Source: Bryoerythrophyllum caledonicum
Lineage: Eukaryota > Streptophyta > Bryopsida > Pottiales > Pottiaceae
Reading direction: 5' to 3'
DNA length: 64,000 nt
Assembly (NCBI GenBank): GCA_963971425.1
Contig: OZ020521.1
Location: forward strand, 2,854,501-2,918,500
Positions 23,791-36,350 of the stretch are shown piece after piece; within the stretch, counting starts at the first letter, position 1, and the number at the start of each line of letters is the position of its first letter. The translations under genes and the position numbers were made by a program. The notes beneath the pieces are model-generated. The model was not told the origin of the DNA and searched no databases. It saw only the letters and a list, made by a program, of their open reading frames with translations.

Positions 23791-24660
23791 TTGCAAAGAA
23801 TGTCATTGGATGATTTTGCTTTCAATCCTAATGGTGTTCATTAACAAGGTTTGGCTTCTATTGCATCGTCTCGTACATGCACCAAAGAAAAATCATATTT
23901 ACTCGCTTCAATAGTAACTTCTATTTTTGAGATAAACAAATTAGTAGTCAAAGAAATTAATAGACTAACAATAGTGGCATAGTGGGACTTGTTGGCTTTG
24001 AGATTGAATTTTAAACAAAAATCACATGTAACTATCTACAACTTGAATGTAAATTCCTTAGAGAAATATCATTTAGATTATAAAAGTGATCATAATATAC
24101 AATCATCTGATTGTATCTTATGTCTCTTAGAAACTAAAATATTCTCAAAATATGATATGAATAAATACATTGACACGTCAAGATATAAATACATTTATAT
24201 TTATGATAAGCTTGGCATGTTTATGTTATATGAACATCAAATGATTTGTGCATCACATCATTCAAAGATTTACAATGGATCTGACTTTATAGCTGCATCT
24301 TTTAAATTAAATACTAGAAATGCTATATTCATCATCAGTATTAATGCAAAAGCTTTAGCATTCTTAGACATTTTGACAAGTCTAATAAATTTAGCACAAA
24401 TAGAATGTCCTTGTCTTATACTTGGTGATGTTAATATTGATATTTCCATAGATACAAATCAAAGAAAGGAATGTGAACAATTGTTCATTTTTTTGAATGC
24501 TCATGGATTGGCTTAACATATTAAAACACCTACAATAAAAAAAATTCTTTGATAGATTACATTTAATCAAACATTCCAAGCATTGATTCAATATGTAAAG
24601 TAATAGATGCTTATCAGCCAGATTATCACAAATCCATATTTTGTGCATTTAAGTTAGCTA
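23790..24660 (+). pseudogene. PIF1-type helicase C-terminus joined to AP-endonuclease domain (Helentron-like)
   Basis: One reading frame, broken by TAA at 23842 and TAG near 23977, gives the end of a PIF1-type helicase. The part after the QG motif reads MSLDDFAFNPNGVH, then the motif VI region QGLASIASSRT and KLVVKEINRLT. The same frame then enters an endonuclease/exonuclease/phosphatase domain (23989-24516): an NVNSLEKYHLDYKSD start, LLETK (catalytic Glu), LILGDVNID (catalytic Asp and Asn). After a frame change come SLIDYI and PDYHKS (terminal Asp-His pair). Helicase followed by endonuclease is the order in Helentron/Helitron2 rolling-circle elements. Rep domain and upstream helicase motifs are absent. 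A LINE would have the endonuclease first, followed by reverse transcriptase, which is not present. Confidence 0.6.
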
Positions 24661-25589
24661 ATTAAGTATCTAAATGTAGCAAATAATTGCAATCATTTCT
24701 CTTTACATAAATCCTCAAAAAATGTTTAATTTATGTTAATAACAATAACAACAAATATAAAATTGTGTTATCTTACCTTTTGAAACTCTATACTTTATAT
24801 TTACAACAAATAATATTTAAACTATCACAAACTTTGTAATTCTACATATCATATTTGAATTTCTTTGGAATGGTCAATTTTTCTGAATGTTTTAGAATGA
24901 CTATGATGTTGTGTAAAGAAAGATCGATAACCACAACAGATCAAGAGTCCTAAGCAACATCAAATAAACAAAAAACATACACTAAAACAAGAATACGTAG
25001 TACACCCTCAAGGAATAACTAGTGAATTACAAGCGTAGTCAAGCGTTTTGCACTCCACAAAGGGAAAATCAACAAGTGCAAGTAGTATAAGAGACTGCAA
25101 AGCCTTTACTAATGATAAACAATCATTTACAAGCAAAGGTAATCACTAAACACTTTTTAACTCACTCACAAAGCTTGACTTCACAAACACGTCAAGTCAA
25201 GCACGTGTGAGGCACTATACGTGCACACACAACACCTTAAGTGGATGGAAATCATCCACGGGTGAATGCGGTGTGCCGCCGTACATTTCTAAACCCGTAG
25301 ATTAGTTTGTTACTAATCTACGAGTGTAACAAACTAATCTACGCTAAAACACTACGATTCGAAGAGGCCGCCGACACCACATCCGTGACAATGATTAAAT
25401 TGACCAATCGTGACTAAATCACATGATCATGGATTCATAAGACCAAAAATGATCTAATAAAAATGACCAATTGAATAATTAAATTGAATGATTCTAAACT
25501 CATAACATCAAGATTAGCAACAATTAAATCAAATGACTAAAAATCCATAATAATAAGGTTTAACTAGCATTCACTTGCATAAAAATAAA
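24661..25589. other. AT-rich spacer with a strong hairpin
   Basis: No gene. A hairpin with perfect 18-bp arms lies at 25296-25343: left arm cgtagattagtttgttac 25296-25313, right arm gtaacaaactaatctacg 25326-25343. The loop repeats part of the right arm, so an alternative 11-bp stem with a 5-base loop (25296-25322) can form. Around 25170-25240 the words cacgtcaagtcaagcacgtg and tacgtgcacacac make further small palindromes. Confidence 0.6.
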
Positions 25590-25955
25590 TATCCAATTAA
25601 AACTTGATATACATGTGTTAGATGTTACATGCTAATTCAAAGAACAAAAATTCAATGCTAAAACATTTTGATTAGTGAAAGGAACCCTTTAAAAAAATGA
25701 CACATATATCTTCACATTTTGTTTGGTGAAAGAAATCCTTCTAAAAGAGAGGCATATGTAGAATTACAAATAAAAAATGGGAAAAATACTTTATATTAGA
25801 AAAAGACCCAATTAATAAATGACATTCAATTAATAGAAATTGGTGCTATCATTGCTTACAACAACTTGTAAATCCAAGTAAAACCATTTTAAGCACATAT
25901 TTGGTTTAAAAGTTAAAGTGGTCTATCTACAAAATGACAAACATGGATTCTCATG
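25590..25955 (+). repeat. Dispersed AT-rich repeat, copy 2 of 2
   Basis: Partner of the segment at 5560-5960, with the same landmarks in the same order. It ends about 120 bases before the CACTA element. Non-coding. Confidence 0.6.
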
Positions 25956-26079
25956 TTGATAGATTCTCTTTTAAAGCTAAAATATCTCCCATGATACCAA
26001 AAAATTAGTATAAAGATAATAGTTGTAGAACTCACCACCATCCTTAGCTACAATCACACACTTAGCAACCAACTCTAGT

Positions 26080-29000
26080 CACTAGTAGGAAATGGGGCAA
26101 AATACAACTGCACTCTTACAACTCCCTGTGAAAAACAACTACATCCAAGCTGAATTAAGAATTAAACAACTACAATGCTGACGCTGACCTTCTTGAGTTG
26201 TACTGCAGTTGTAATTACAACTACATAACAGTGCTCTACAACTGCGTTGGACAGTTTCGTCCCTCGCCAACGATTTCAGTAAGCGATTAGATGAAAATCA
26301 GGGATGTAGTCCATATTTTTCACCAAAGTCGTCTTGTAGTTGTGTCTTGGCTTTCATTCATCTGTAATACTACTAATAAACAACTGCGGCACAGCTGCAG
26401 TTCATTTTTTTACTACCTTCTTTATACTTCACTCATCAAAAAAAAAAATCAATTTCATTCTGCCCTAGGCAATTGCTTATGCTGAAAGTGACATTTTTGA
26501 GGTTGGTGTGAATGTGTTATGTTGGGACATTGGTAATGCAATTGTAGTGTAGTTGCAGCGTAGTTGCTGTGCAGTCACTGTAGCATTTATTTGCTATTGT
26601 GCAACAACTAAGTAACGACTAGAATACAATTGTTTTTTAAAAAAAGGGGGCTTTCTTTATCAATTTTGGTTTATGTAACTTATTTCTGACATTTGTACAT
26701 GTCCTTAGGCATTACTCTCAAGTCCATTAACGCACTCTTTAGGTTCAAGGTAAATAGGTTATGTATGTGACACATTTTGCGTAGTCGCCATGTAGTCGTT
26801 CCAGCATTAATATACTGTGGTAGGATTCAACAACTATGGTACAACTATTTCAATTTTTAGTACTCAATAATTTATATTCGATTCTTGTAATTTATTTTTG
26901 ATCGCCCTAGATGTACTAAGCAAGAATTTCATATGCAATACTGCCTTCATTAGGTCAGTGTGAATGGGAAATACTGTATCACATGTCACGTAGTCACAAT
27001 GTAATTGTTGCAGCATTTCTATATTATTGTGGGACAATTAATTAACGGCTGATGTACAAATAGTTTACATAACATTTCGTACTCCGTAAATTTGGTTTAA
27101 GTAATTAACTTTTTCTTAACATTCTTGGATTTTGGAGGACCAACCATGTCAAGTGCTATACCAATTAATTGTGGTCAATATGACTAGGTTATACTAGGAC
27201 ATTATTGATGCACTTCAATTTAGTTGCTATGCCATTTTTTTACTAAGCTTACTGTGAAACACCTAATCAACAACTAAAGACAAACCATGTTATTTTTAAA
27301 ATCCAGAATTTCGAAACTTGGTTTATAGTGATTATTCTTCACATTATTCCATGTACTAAGCATCACGATCTTGCGTAGAAATGCATGTTTGGGGTCAGCT
27401 TGAAAGGGGTAAATTGGATCTTAGGTCATGCAGTCGCACTGTAGTTGCTCCAGCATTAAAGTATGTACGTCGTTGACTTTCTACTGTGTTAGGATTACAA
27501 GTATAAAGAGGACAAGTTTCGGAGCATGGGACAGGTGAATTTTGATGGTATTAGGTATCATACTTTGGTTCAAGCTCTTCCTCAGTCTTGTCCGTGTACT
27601 ACAACTATATGTTGTCTACTGAAAAAACACCAAAGAATTTATCACAATTGGTTTGTTAAATAAAAATATTTGTATAACTGTATGTGATGATTTTTAACAT
27701 GGAGACATTCTTTTCATGACCTTAATTTGTCATTTTGATTATAGAAAGGTTTCATTATTGTAGAGCACCTTTGCCAAGTTAAACCAATGAATTCAATTTT
27801 GGTATTATTCCTGAAGCATTTGGATGCTTATTTTCTAAATGATGTGGAGACAATAAAGGGTTTACATTGTAGGTCCAAATGAATCATTATTTGTTAATTT
27901 CAATGTAAAGTTTGGAATACATTTGGACCTTTAAGACAAAGACATATTGGTCTTTTAGACTACAAATTTTGTGTTCTAATTTATATAACACATGCATGCA
28001 AAAACATTGAATTATTTAAAAAACACCCTATAAGAGTTGAGGTAGAAAAGCGGAAAAAAAATTGATACAAAATTTGTTGCATGTGTAATGTCAAATATAC
28101 TTCAAATTCCTCACAATAATATTTAATGTGCTTCTAGTTGCTCACGTTTTTGTCTTTAAGATTGAATCCTACTCATTCTTATATACTCTAAGAAAAGAAG
28201 AATCAATAGAAGACGCTTTCAACATGAGTTTTCTTTAAACATTATACATTGTAAAGAAGATGTAGCTACGAGTACTAAAATATTTACATTATTTTATTAC
28301 ATAGCTTCTAGAGATTATATTTACAACATTCATTTTAGTTGTTTAATACTTTTAACCACTTCAATTCAACCACAATTGATATTGTAAATTTTGTATGGAC
28401 AAATGAAGATTTTCCATTATGTATTTTTCTAAGTACCTTGTGATATTCCTCATTCTTAAATACAATAACATAATTTAGTCAACTACTTTTAGATTGCAAG
28501 GGCAAACTTTTGAGCCAACACTACAATTTTGTTCAAAAAAACTTATGATATAACTAATACTACAGAGAAGGCTTTTACGACTAAATTACTACTAAGATAC
28601 AACTACAAAACAACTATCACTAGTCGGACATTCATATATGCAGTTGTACATACAACTACAAAACGACTATGCATGCATTTTGAGATCAACATAATGTGTG
28701 ACGGCTTACCTCCGTGCGCTGCCATCTGTCCACATCCAAGACTCCTAGAAGCTCTTGCAGTTGCAGCGATTTTGTGCAGGTTCTTCTAGTCTCCTCCAAT
28801 TTGCTCACTTCTCTCCTACATTGTGGTTGTATTTAACATTGTTGTGTGGATTGGAGTTCAACTTGCAAGGAATGTTGTAGTTGTGTGAGTAACCCTAAAA
28901 GAGTGGTGCTTTTGAATGGGGTTGTTACTTGTAAAGGTGTCGATGTCGATGACTTGAAGTTTAAGGTGATGTTTGTGTGTGTGTGTGTGTGCAACCGTGG

Positions 29001-29480
29001 GACAACTGGGGGACAACTCAATTCCATGATAATACAACTGCTGCTCAACTGTGGGACAACTACGTCACTACTCTTACAGCATGGTGAAAATTCAAACTAA
29101 ACATTAAAAATGAATTCTACTCCTATGAAATCATGACACTTGGCACAACTAGACCGCTTTGACAATCATGTGTTAGAGAAAATTTAATGCAACATTGGAA
29201 ACCGTGCAAAAGATTTCTTGCCACAGAAGAAAAAGAAGGGTAGGGGAGGTTGAGGTAGTGAAAGTTTTGAAGGGCAGAGGATGATTTTTGTGTGGATGGA
29301 AAGTTTGAAGTCGTAAAAATATGACTACATATAAATAACTGCGGCACGACTACGAGATGACTCAAAGATAACTGGGCCTGTTTTACAACTGTAGTAGTTG
29401 TATACAAGTCGTGTCATGTCACATATGACTGTTTTGCAGTTGTGAAGAGGCAGTTGTAAAAACACCAGATTCTACTAGTG
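26080..29480. mobile_element. Non-autonomous CACTA (En/Spm-type) transposon, 3,401 bp
   Basis: Left end CACTAGTAGGAAAT at 26080 and right end ATTCTACTAGTG ending at 29480 are inverted. Both are flanked by the 3-bp target duplication AGT (26077-26079 and 29481-29483). Subterminal DNA at both ends is crowded with acaactac, gtagttgt and caactgc words on both strands, which is the usual transposase-binding architecture of CACTA elements. No transposase frame is found inside, although 27470-27610 has a short stretch that could be a decayed exon. A (GT)n run lies near 28975-28990. It depends on a transposase supplied elsewhere. Confidence 0.85.
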
Positions 29481-29483
29481 AGT

Positions 29484-30190
29484 ATGTTTTTTGTATCACT
29501 ATTTGGAAGACCATTTGGTTCCGCTCATCGAGATCTGACAACTCAATAGATGTCAACACTCAGCTCTCCAACAAGAAAACGACCCAATCTACAATAGTAC
29601 CTGCAGATCCACTAGTAGAACAAGAATTTTCTTTTGTGGATTTTCCATATCAAAACCTGCCCTTAACACAACCATCTACTCTTCAAAGTGGACACTCTAT
29701 ATTACAACCTATGGAAGACTTTGTTCTAGAACCTCCTGCTCAACAATCAAGGCTAGGAGCTGCACCAAATTTTGGTCGTCTTGGAACAACTCCTTTCAAC
29801 CCTGAACCTCCAATCTAATATCTTCTGCCTACTCGAGTGCCGGATAGACCTGAGCCATCTCCAACAAATAGAGACCAAGTTTGTTTCATTGGCGATCTTT
29901 TTCGAGACCAAGCCAAAGTGTTGGGTTGGTTTTTGTAGGTAGGAAGGACTGAAGCCGAAGGACCTATCTGCTATTTTGAAGCAATATACAAATGACCAAA
30001 TCACTATCAACTTTGAGGCCTCATTGTAAATCCAATACTACGAGAAGAAGGAATAGTGAAATAGGGTCATAATTGCTGGCTATTGGATCATCTGAAGAAG
30101 TTATCTAAAGAACAATTGGCAACCCATGTAGGCAACATGATAAATCGAGCGTTATTGTTCTTGCATCTCCGTTGAACTATTATCTTTCAA
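29484..30190 (+). pseudogene. Unidentified coding-like remnant beside the CACTA element
   Basis: The plus strand from about 29520 to 29817 is open and Pro/Gln/Ser-rich (NLPLTQPSTLQSGHSILQPM, then PNFGRLGTTPFNPEPP before a stop). Further peptide-like pieces follow in other frames (RDQVCFIGDLFRDQAKVLGW, then LSAILKQYTNDQITINFEAS). The pieces suggest a broken protein of several hundred residues. I do not recognise the family. Confidence 0.3.
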
Positions 30191-33100
30191 AGTTTTTTTC
30201 TCTTATACTCATCATCATCTATAGTCTTCTTTTGATTTGATTTCTTTGTTGTTTTGTGATTGACTTTGCAACAATTGGAGGTAAACTCTTCCAATTGTGA
30301 GCTAATGTTGATCTAGTAGTTGAAAAAAAAACACACACACACATTTCTATGCATGTCATAGGTTTTCTTCCTAATATCCCTCCATCCTAGTGAGTACTCT
30401 TTTATGTTATGAAACTACCACTCTAGCAACCGCTATAAGATTGACCGTGTGCCCTTTAAATTGAGATAGTAGGAGATTCTAAATGTCTGAGTTTCTTTTT
30501 GCATGTTCCTTAATGTTTTTCATGATAAATATGTTTTTGTATACTTCTTTCTACATCTTTCCATATGTTTTTTAATATGAAATATAAATAGATAAAATAT
30601 TAGAAGCCTAAATGCTTCAAATTTTTACAGTCTAAAAATAAAATAACAACATTCCATATTTGTTGTTATAGACAGAGCCTCAAGGTTATACCATTCTTTC
30701 CATTTGCTTAAAATGTTGAAATCGAGTTACAAATACATATTTTGTATATTTTATTTTTAGATTCTTTCTTCTTCTGGCCATATTTTACAGTTATCTTGCA
30801 CGGACAAAAGATGAATTAGGGCCAATGTTTAAGGTTGATTGCTTAGAAGCACCAACCTAAGCCTTCTAGCCTATTTTGTGGTAGTACTGAATTCAAAAAA
30901 ATAAATTATGGCCTTCTTCGAGACATGTATTCAATATTATTGCAAAAAGTTTGCAACATTTAATTTACATTTGTCAACTTCATAAATAAAATTGAATACA
31001 TGTCTCAAAGAATACATGTGTCAACTACATAAATAACTTGTTGAATAGTTACACAAAATTTAATTTACATTTGTCAACTTCATAAATAAAATTTTAAAGT
31101 ACAAATAAACTTAGACCCACTTAAAACCTTTTTTTCCTAGTAAATTTGCTCATGAGCAAATCTAGAAAACCTAGGAAGGGTATAGAAGGAGCGGTATTGG
31201 GTCGGTTGTCGGTATTGGGTTCTTCTAATTTTTTTTGGAGAATAAGGGCAAGTTTCCATGTGGAACCCAAATGGTTTCATTGTATCTTCCCAACATGAGA
31301 TTTAAGGAGCTCAGCTCACCGATAGCTTCCATGTTGGTGGCACGACAACGACGCTAGGGTGTGAGCCATGAGCCATGAGCAATGAGCAGAGATTTCATGA
31401 GCGGTGAGCACTGAATTACTACAAATAGGATTTTGGAATCTAAAAATAAAATTTTTAATTTTTTTGTAACTATTTTTTTGTAACAAGTTATATTAAGTAA
31501 ATTACAAGTGCCTATAACCGTGGAATTAGAACGGACTAGAAAATTGAAGCCAAAATGTGAGCAACTGTAGGTAGTGTCGAGTCTTCCTAATTCGGGAAGT
31601 TTAGGGTGTATTAGAGAGATTGTAGACACACCGGGTTTGGAACCTAAAGAGGGTTTTTATACATATGACACTTTTATTGTGTGTGTATAGTATATACAAC
31701 GATGGTGGATAATCAAGTTGATGAAGTATTGTGAGAGTGATGAAGACACAATTGAAGTGAATTTGGATATTTTATTGACATCAGCTTTAATATAAGAATA
31801 AAAATACATTACTCTTTTATAACCAAGAAGAGGTACAATATCCAAATACTATTAATATTTGGCAACAATCCATATGAGCTAGTCTATAAGTAGTGCTAAT
31901 TGACATAGCAATGTCTCTATTGTCCAAGCTACACATTATAGAAGCTTCACGACACAACTATCTAGTACCTTCTTAACTTTGTAGAAGCTGAAGGTTGCAA
32001 CATGGACAAGCATCGTCCTCGCAATCAAGCTTGCATACCACTCAAAAAATATAGTAGAGATGCTTGCAATGGTACTAAACACCCATCTTCTTGTATCGAA
32101 CCACCATGTCCTTGAATCTATCTTCCAATAATGTGTCTCCCAAGAACTCGAAGAGACCTCGTAATGAAGACCCACATTGAAGACTTCTGCAGAAATGGCA
32201 CAAGACTCTGTGATAGATTATCCAAGATCAAACTGCAATACCTCGAGGCTCGGAGTCTCTACACGTCCCGCTTCCTTGTTCATCTCGGTGTAAGAATTGT
32301 CCCTAAAAGTTTGAGTGACCACTATTTGCAAAAGCTACCCGAGGTTGATGAGAATTGTGCCGATGAAGTGAAATCCAAAACCTGAACTAGAGACCCTTTT
32401 GATCAGCGCCACTTACTAGTCTCGGTATGTAGTTTCTCACTTGAGCAGAAAGCTCCCATCAATGGATCTCAACGCAACTTACTCACTTTTCAAAACCCAA
32501 CACTCACCTCAGAATTGGAATCACGTGCAACCAAATATTGAGCAGTTGCAGTGAACCACTCTATCAAATAACCAAACGACTCGCCAAGAATGAGCTCAAA
32601 GTTGAAGGATCGTCTCGCACCACTCTCCACGCAACTCTCTAGATCCAAATTGAAGCACGTACTCTCTGACGGGTAGTCATGCATAGAGTGACATTAATGT
32701 GGTCAAGCATTCAAGTTCTCTCGGGAACTCACTCACGAGCATTCACATAGAGTTCCTCGTCTACACACAGTCACCCACTCACCTCAACTCACAAGCACTC
32801 ACTTTGAATTCTTCATATATGACACACTTTCTCATGGGCACTCATGTGCAAGGTTGCGTGAAGCCAAGATGGGGATGCGTTATCACCCTTGTCCCAAGAA
32901 AAGACAAGTCCTATTGCGTCACCTTCACAGGCCTCCTAGGATGTTCATGCCTTGATTTCTTAAAGATGCAATTGGAGATGTTGAGGAGGAGGAGAAATAG
33001 ATGTGTTTCAAGCATGTCTGTTACATCTTACGTTACCTTTGTAATCTGAGCTTCCAGGAGAACTTTATCTCCAAGCTTCAACTTTAACCAAGTCATGCGC

Positions 33101-34066
33101 ATTCTTGTGCTTGCCAACATCGTGAGGAAGCGTGAGAAAGGCAATGGAGGTGCATGTTTCAAAAATGTGAATCAATCTAGATTGCTCATAGATAGTGTCG
33201 CGAAATATATGTTGAATCAATATTGGATTTCATGACTGTGATTAACAGTCATGAATTCAGATAATATACGTATTGATATTGTTATAAGCAACAAATTTTC
33301 ATACTCCAAATGTACTATCATACGCAATGGACAGTTTTTTACATAATTAATTCAAAACAGAGAGTGCTTGTTTCTTTGGGAAATTTCCAGGGATTTACCT
33401 AGGTGACACCCATGTGATGCCCATGTCATATCCATATAATGCTATGGTGAAATCCAATTGACACCTCTGCTATACTCTCATAGTACCTTTGTCATACCCT
33501 TTGATACCCATTGTGTCCAAATAACAACAATATTTATAAAGAATTAATTCAACCGACCCTAAACCAGTATAGTGCAATATATTAGCACAACATTCTCATT
33601 TGCAAGTCATAAACTCTTCTTAGATCCCAAATATGCCCTCCCACAAATGTGGATAATTCAAAAAATATTTTAAAAAAATGGTTATTATCCAAGCACGAGA
33701 AGAGAGGTAGGCCAAAAAAAAGAAAAAGGGGGAAACAAAGGTTTCCACGGTTATAGGATAATTACTTAATTTAGTAGATTTTTCAAGATTTATCTCCAAA
33801 ATTTGTAGTTGTGCCGAAATTTCAAATTCAAAACAATAATGCTGCCACTTTTTTTTCCAATTTTCTGAGATTTTTCTGCTCGCCGCTCACAAGTTAGCGT
33901 CGCTCATCAAATTAGTATGTTGGGGAGTATTTGGGGTCGACCGGTTTGCAATGGGAGGTTGGCAAGCCCGATACCTTCTGCAACAACCGACCTACCTCAT
34001 ATTAATTTTGACGGGTTTAATCTGCATGGGAGTGATCCGATCCCGTCAAATATGACGGATTGAGTG
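30191..34066. other. Anonymous AT-rich DNA
   Basis: No supported gene. A 36-bp word (atttaatttacatttgtcaa onward) is repeated about 100 bp apart at 30958-30993 and 31058-31093. Between 31930 and 33050 composition is closer to coding and open frames of 64-116 codons occur on both strands, but none has a motif or splice structure. A small perfect hairpin, catgactgt/acagtcatg, lies near 33230-33255. Confidence 0.45.
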
Positions 34067-34069
34067 TAA

Positions 34070-34764
34070 GAGCATCTCCATAGTGGAGATGCCAACCCGA
34101 GGATTTTTTCCCAAGGATGCCTACACTTTGCCCAACCCGCCATCCATTCTGTGTGTGGTTTCTCCACCACCACTATACAACAATACTCTTCGTACCAAGC
34201 CAGAGAAAAATTCTCTTGCTCCCCATTTTGGTCCCCCACTCTCGACTATCCCTCGTACTTGTCCTATATGCCCACCTTTTGCTGAAGTCGCGCTGCGTTC
34301 CCACAACTCACACACTGTACATAGTAAGTGGCTACGCTCGTAAATGCATCTCTATCGGGGCATGGTAGATCATCCGGAGTGGCATCAAAAGCCAAGCAAA
34401 TCATCACACTCCGGGGCCCGGGTTGGCGTCCCGGTCCATTGGGTAGACGACATCGGCCCTTCCAAATAACAAATTGTCAGAAAATGCAACCCCTGCATAA
34501 AAATTTCCCATCCGTGGTAGCGTATAACGTGATGCCACGTGGAGAGCCGTAAGTGGTAGCGGCCACTAGCAACCAACTTCTATGGAATGCTTCCGCCCAT
34601 GCTTGTTGGCGGCACACGTTGCGTCACATCAGAGCACCATAGCCCGGCTTCCTTGATTCCAATCCTGGTGCGTCATTTCTTACACGGCCTACCAACCGTC
34701 CTTGCCTGTGGCGGAGATCTCCTGGTCTGCCGTGGAGATTTTCCTATTAGGGGTGTAGATGCTC
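34070..34764. mobile_element. PIF/Harbinger-like non-autonomous element, 695 bp
   Basis: Starts GAGCATCTCCA and ends TGTAGATGCTC (inverted), flanked on both sides by TAA (34067-34069 and 34765-34767), as expected for a PIF/Harbinger-type 3-bp TWA duplication. The left end holds a hairpin gcatctcca/tggagatgc with a 3-base loop. The interior is GC-richer than the flanks and has open frames on both strands (up to 86 codons) without recognisable protein motifs. The inverted repeat is short, so the class is a best guess. Confidence 0.5.
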
Positions 34765-34767
34765 TAA

Positions 34768-36350
34768 TGACCCACCAAAACCTCTTGTAATGGCAAATAG
34801 ACGGGAGCCCGGATTCTCGAGACGGAGCAGGAAGGCGAGCGAGTGAGGCGCGTGCACCCGAAGCTGCCCATTTCTACCGAGGCACCGGACCCCGACAAAA
34901 ATCGGCAAGTTGGCGTGCGCCAACTTGTAAGACGCCCCACCGCAGCCAAAAGACCTACTACCCCGCTCTAGATCAGTAATCCCGAAATCAGAAAATATGG
35001 TGGGTGCCCGCCAATCTTTGCCGGACAATTTCACCAGTCTTGTGTCACCACGTGGCAGCACGGGAGTGATACGACTAATACGGCTGTGGTTCATTCAGTC
35101 TTCTCCGTAGAAAGTCTGCTGCACTTTTGTCATTTCAACCCAAAACAATACTCTGTCATTTCAGGTGATAGAAGTGAGACCATTGCATACGAATGAATTA
35201 AAAGATGGTAATTTGACCGATTACAAGATGTCTGTGATTATCACCTCCTCTTTCAAGGGAATACTACTTTCTACGTCCTATTTCATCCGCCTGGTGCAAA
35301 AAATGAAATATTTTATTGTAACCAACTGCAAAAAATGAAAGAACCCAGACAAATTATGCAGTTGCAATGAAGTTTATGTATCCACTTACCTTCAAGACTA
35401 CATCTATGGTATTATATTTGAACATGATTAGATGCAAATATTAACATGACCTCCACATGAAAGATATTAGTTATAGAATCTTCACTCCAAGGTGTAAGTC
35501 TTGCTAAACTTTATTACTTTTTGGATATTTACAGAGAAAATACATATCCCATATCATGAACAGAATTTGTGAATCATAAACTGATCCCTTTTCACTAACT
35601 TGTTATTTAAGCGTGTTCAGATCCTAAATATGTCATGATAGGTTTAAAATTTTAATGATTGAACTGAAATATGTGACCCTATTATACATGTCAGTTTCCC
35701 CCTAAAGGACCATACCTATGATTTAGATTATAAAATATTCATATTTTCTAAAAGAAGATGATATGTTATGAGACTAAAAATTGAATTACTTAAAAACAAT
35801 ATAATTTTATGTCTAGGTAATTACCCATACAATGTCAAGGTGCTACATGTATAATGCTTAGGTGATATCTATCTCCAAATCACTACGTCAAAGAAAAATA
35901 ATTCTTCAAACATAGAAGTGTTGAGAGTGACCACTGTGTACGTTAAGAAGGCTTTTGGTACCTTGCCCAACAATGCTGAAAACAATAATTTTTTATCCAA
36001 ACGTCTCCCCGGGGGAAATATAGAGGCGATTATATTTTACTAAAAATAGATAACAACTCATCAACTTTCTAAAGAAAAAATGTATTTTAGAGCTCAATTA
36101 TTGTATCTTTTTTGAAACAATCTCACATTGGATTCATAAGTAGTTCAAATTTCATGCTTGTTGTAGGCACACTATATAATTTATATAAATGCTATAAGTT
36201 TTAATTCTTGATGAGTACTTTTACCGACCATGTTACTACTGATCACACTCTTTAAGTATTATATATAGTTATTCTCAATGTGTGAATAATCTATCAATGA
36301 GGGAATTATTACTTTCAAAAAAAAAAAAAAGCGTATAAAAAGTCTTCATG
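34768..36350. other. No gene recognised
   Basis: Up to about 35100 the DNA is GC-rich with a 115-codon minus-strand frame of no recognisable family. After that it is AT-rich to a poly-A run at about 36319. Nothing else is supported. Confidence 0.45.
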
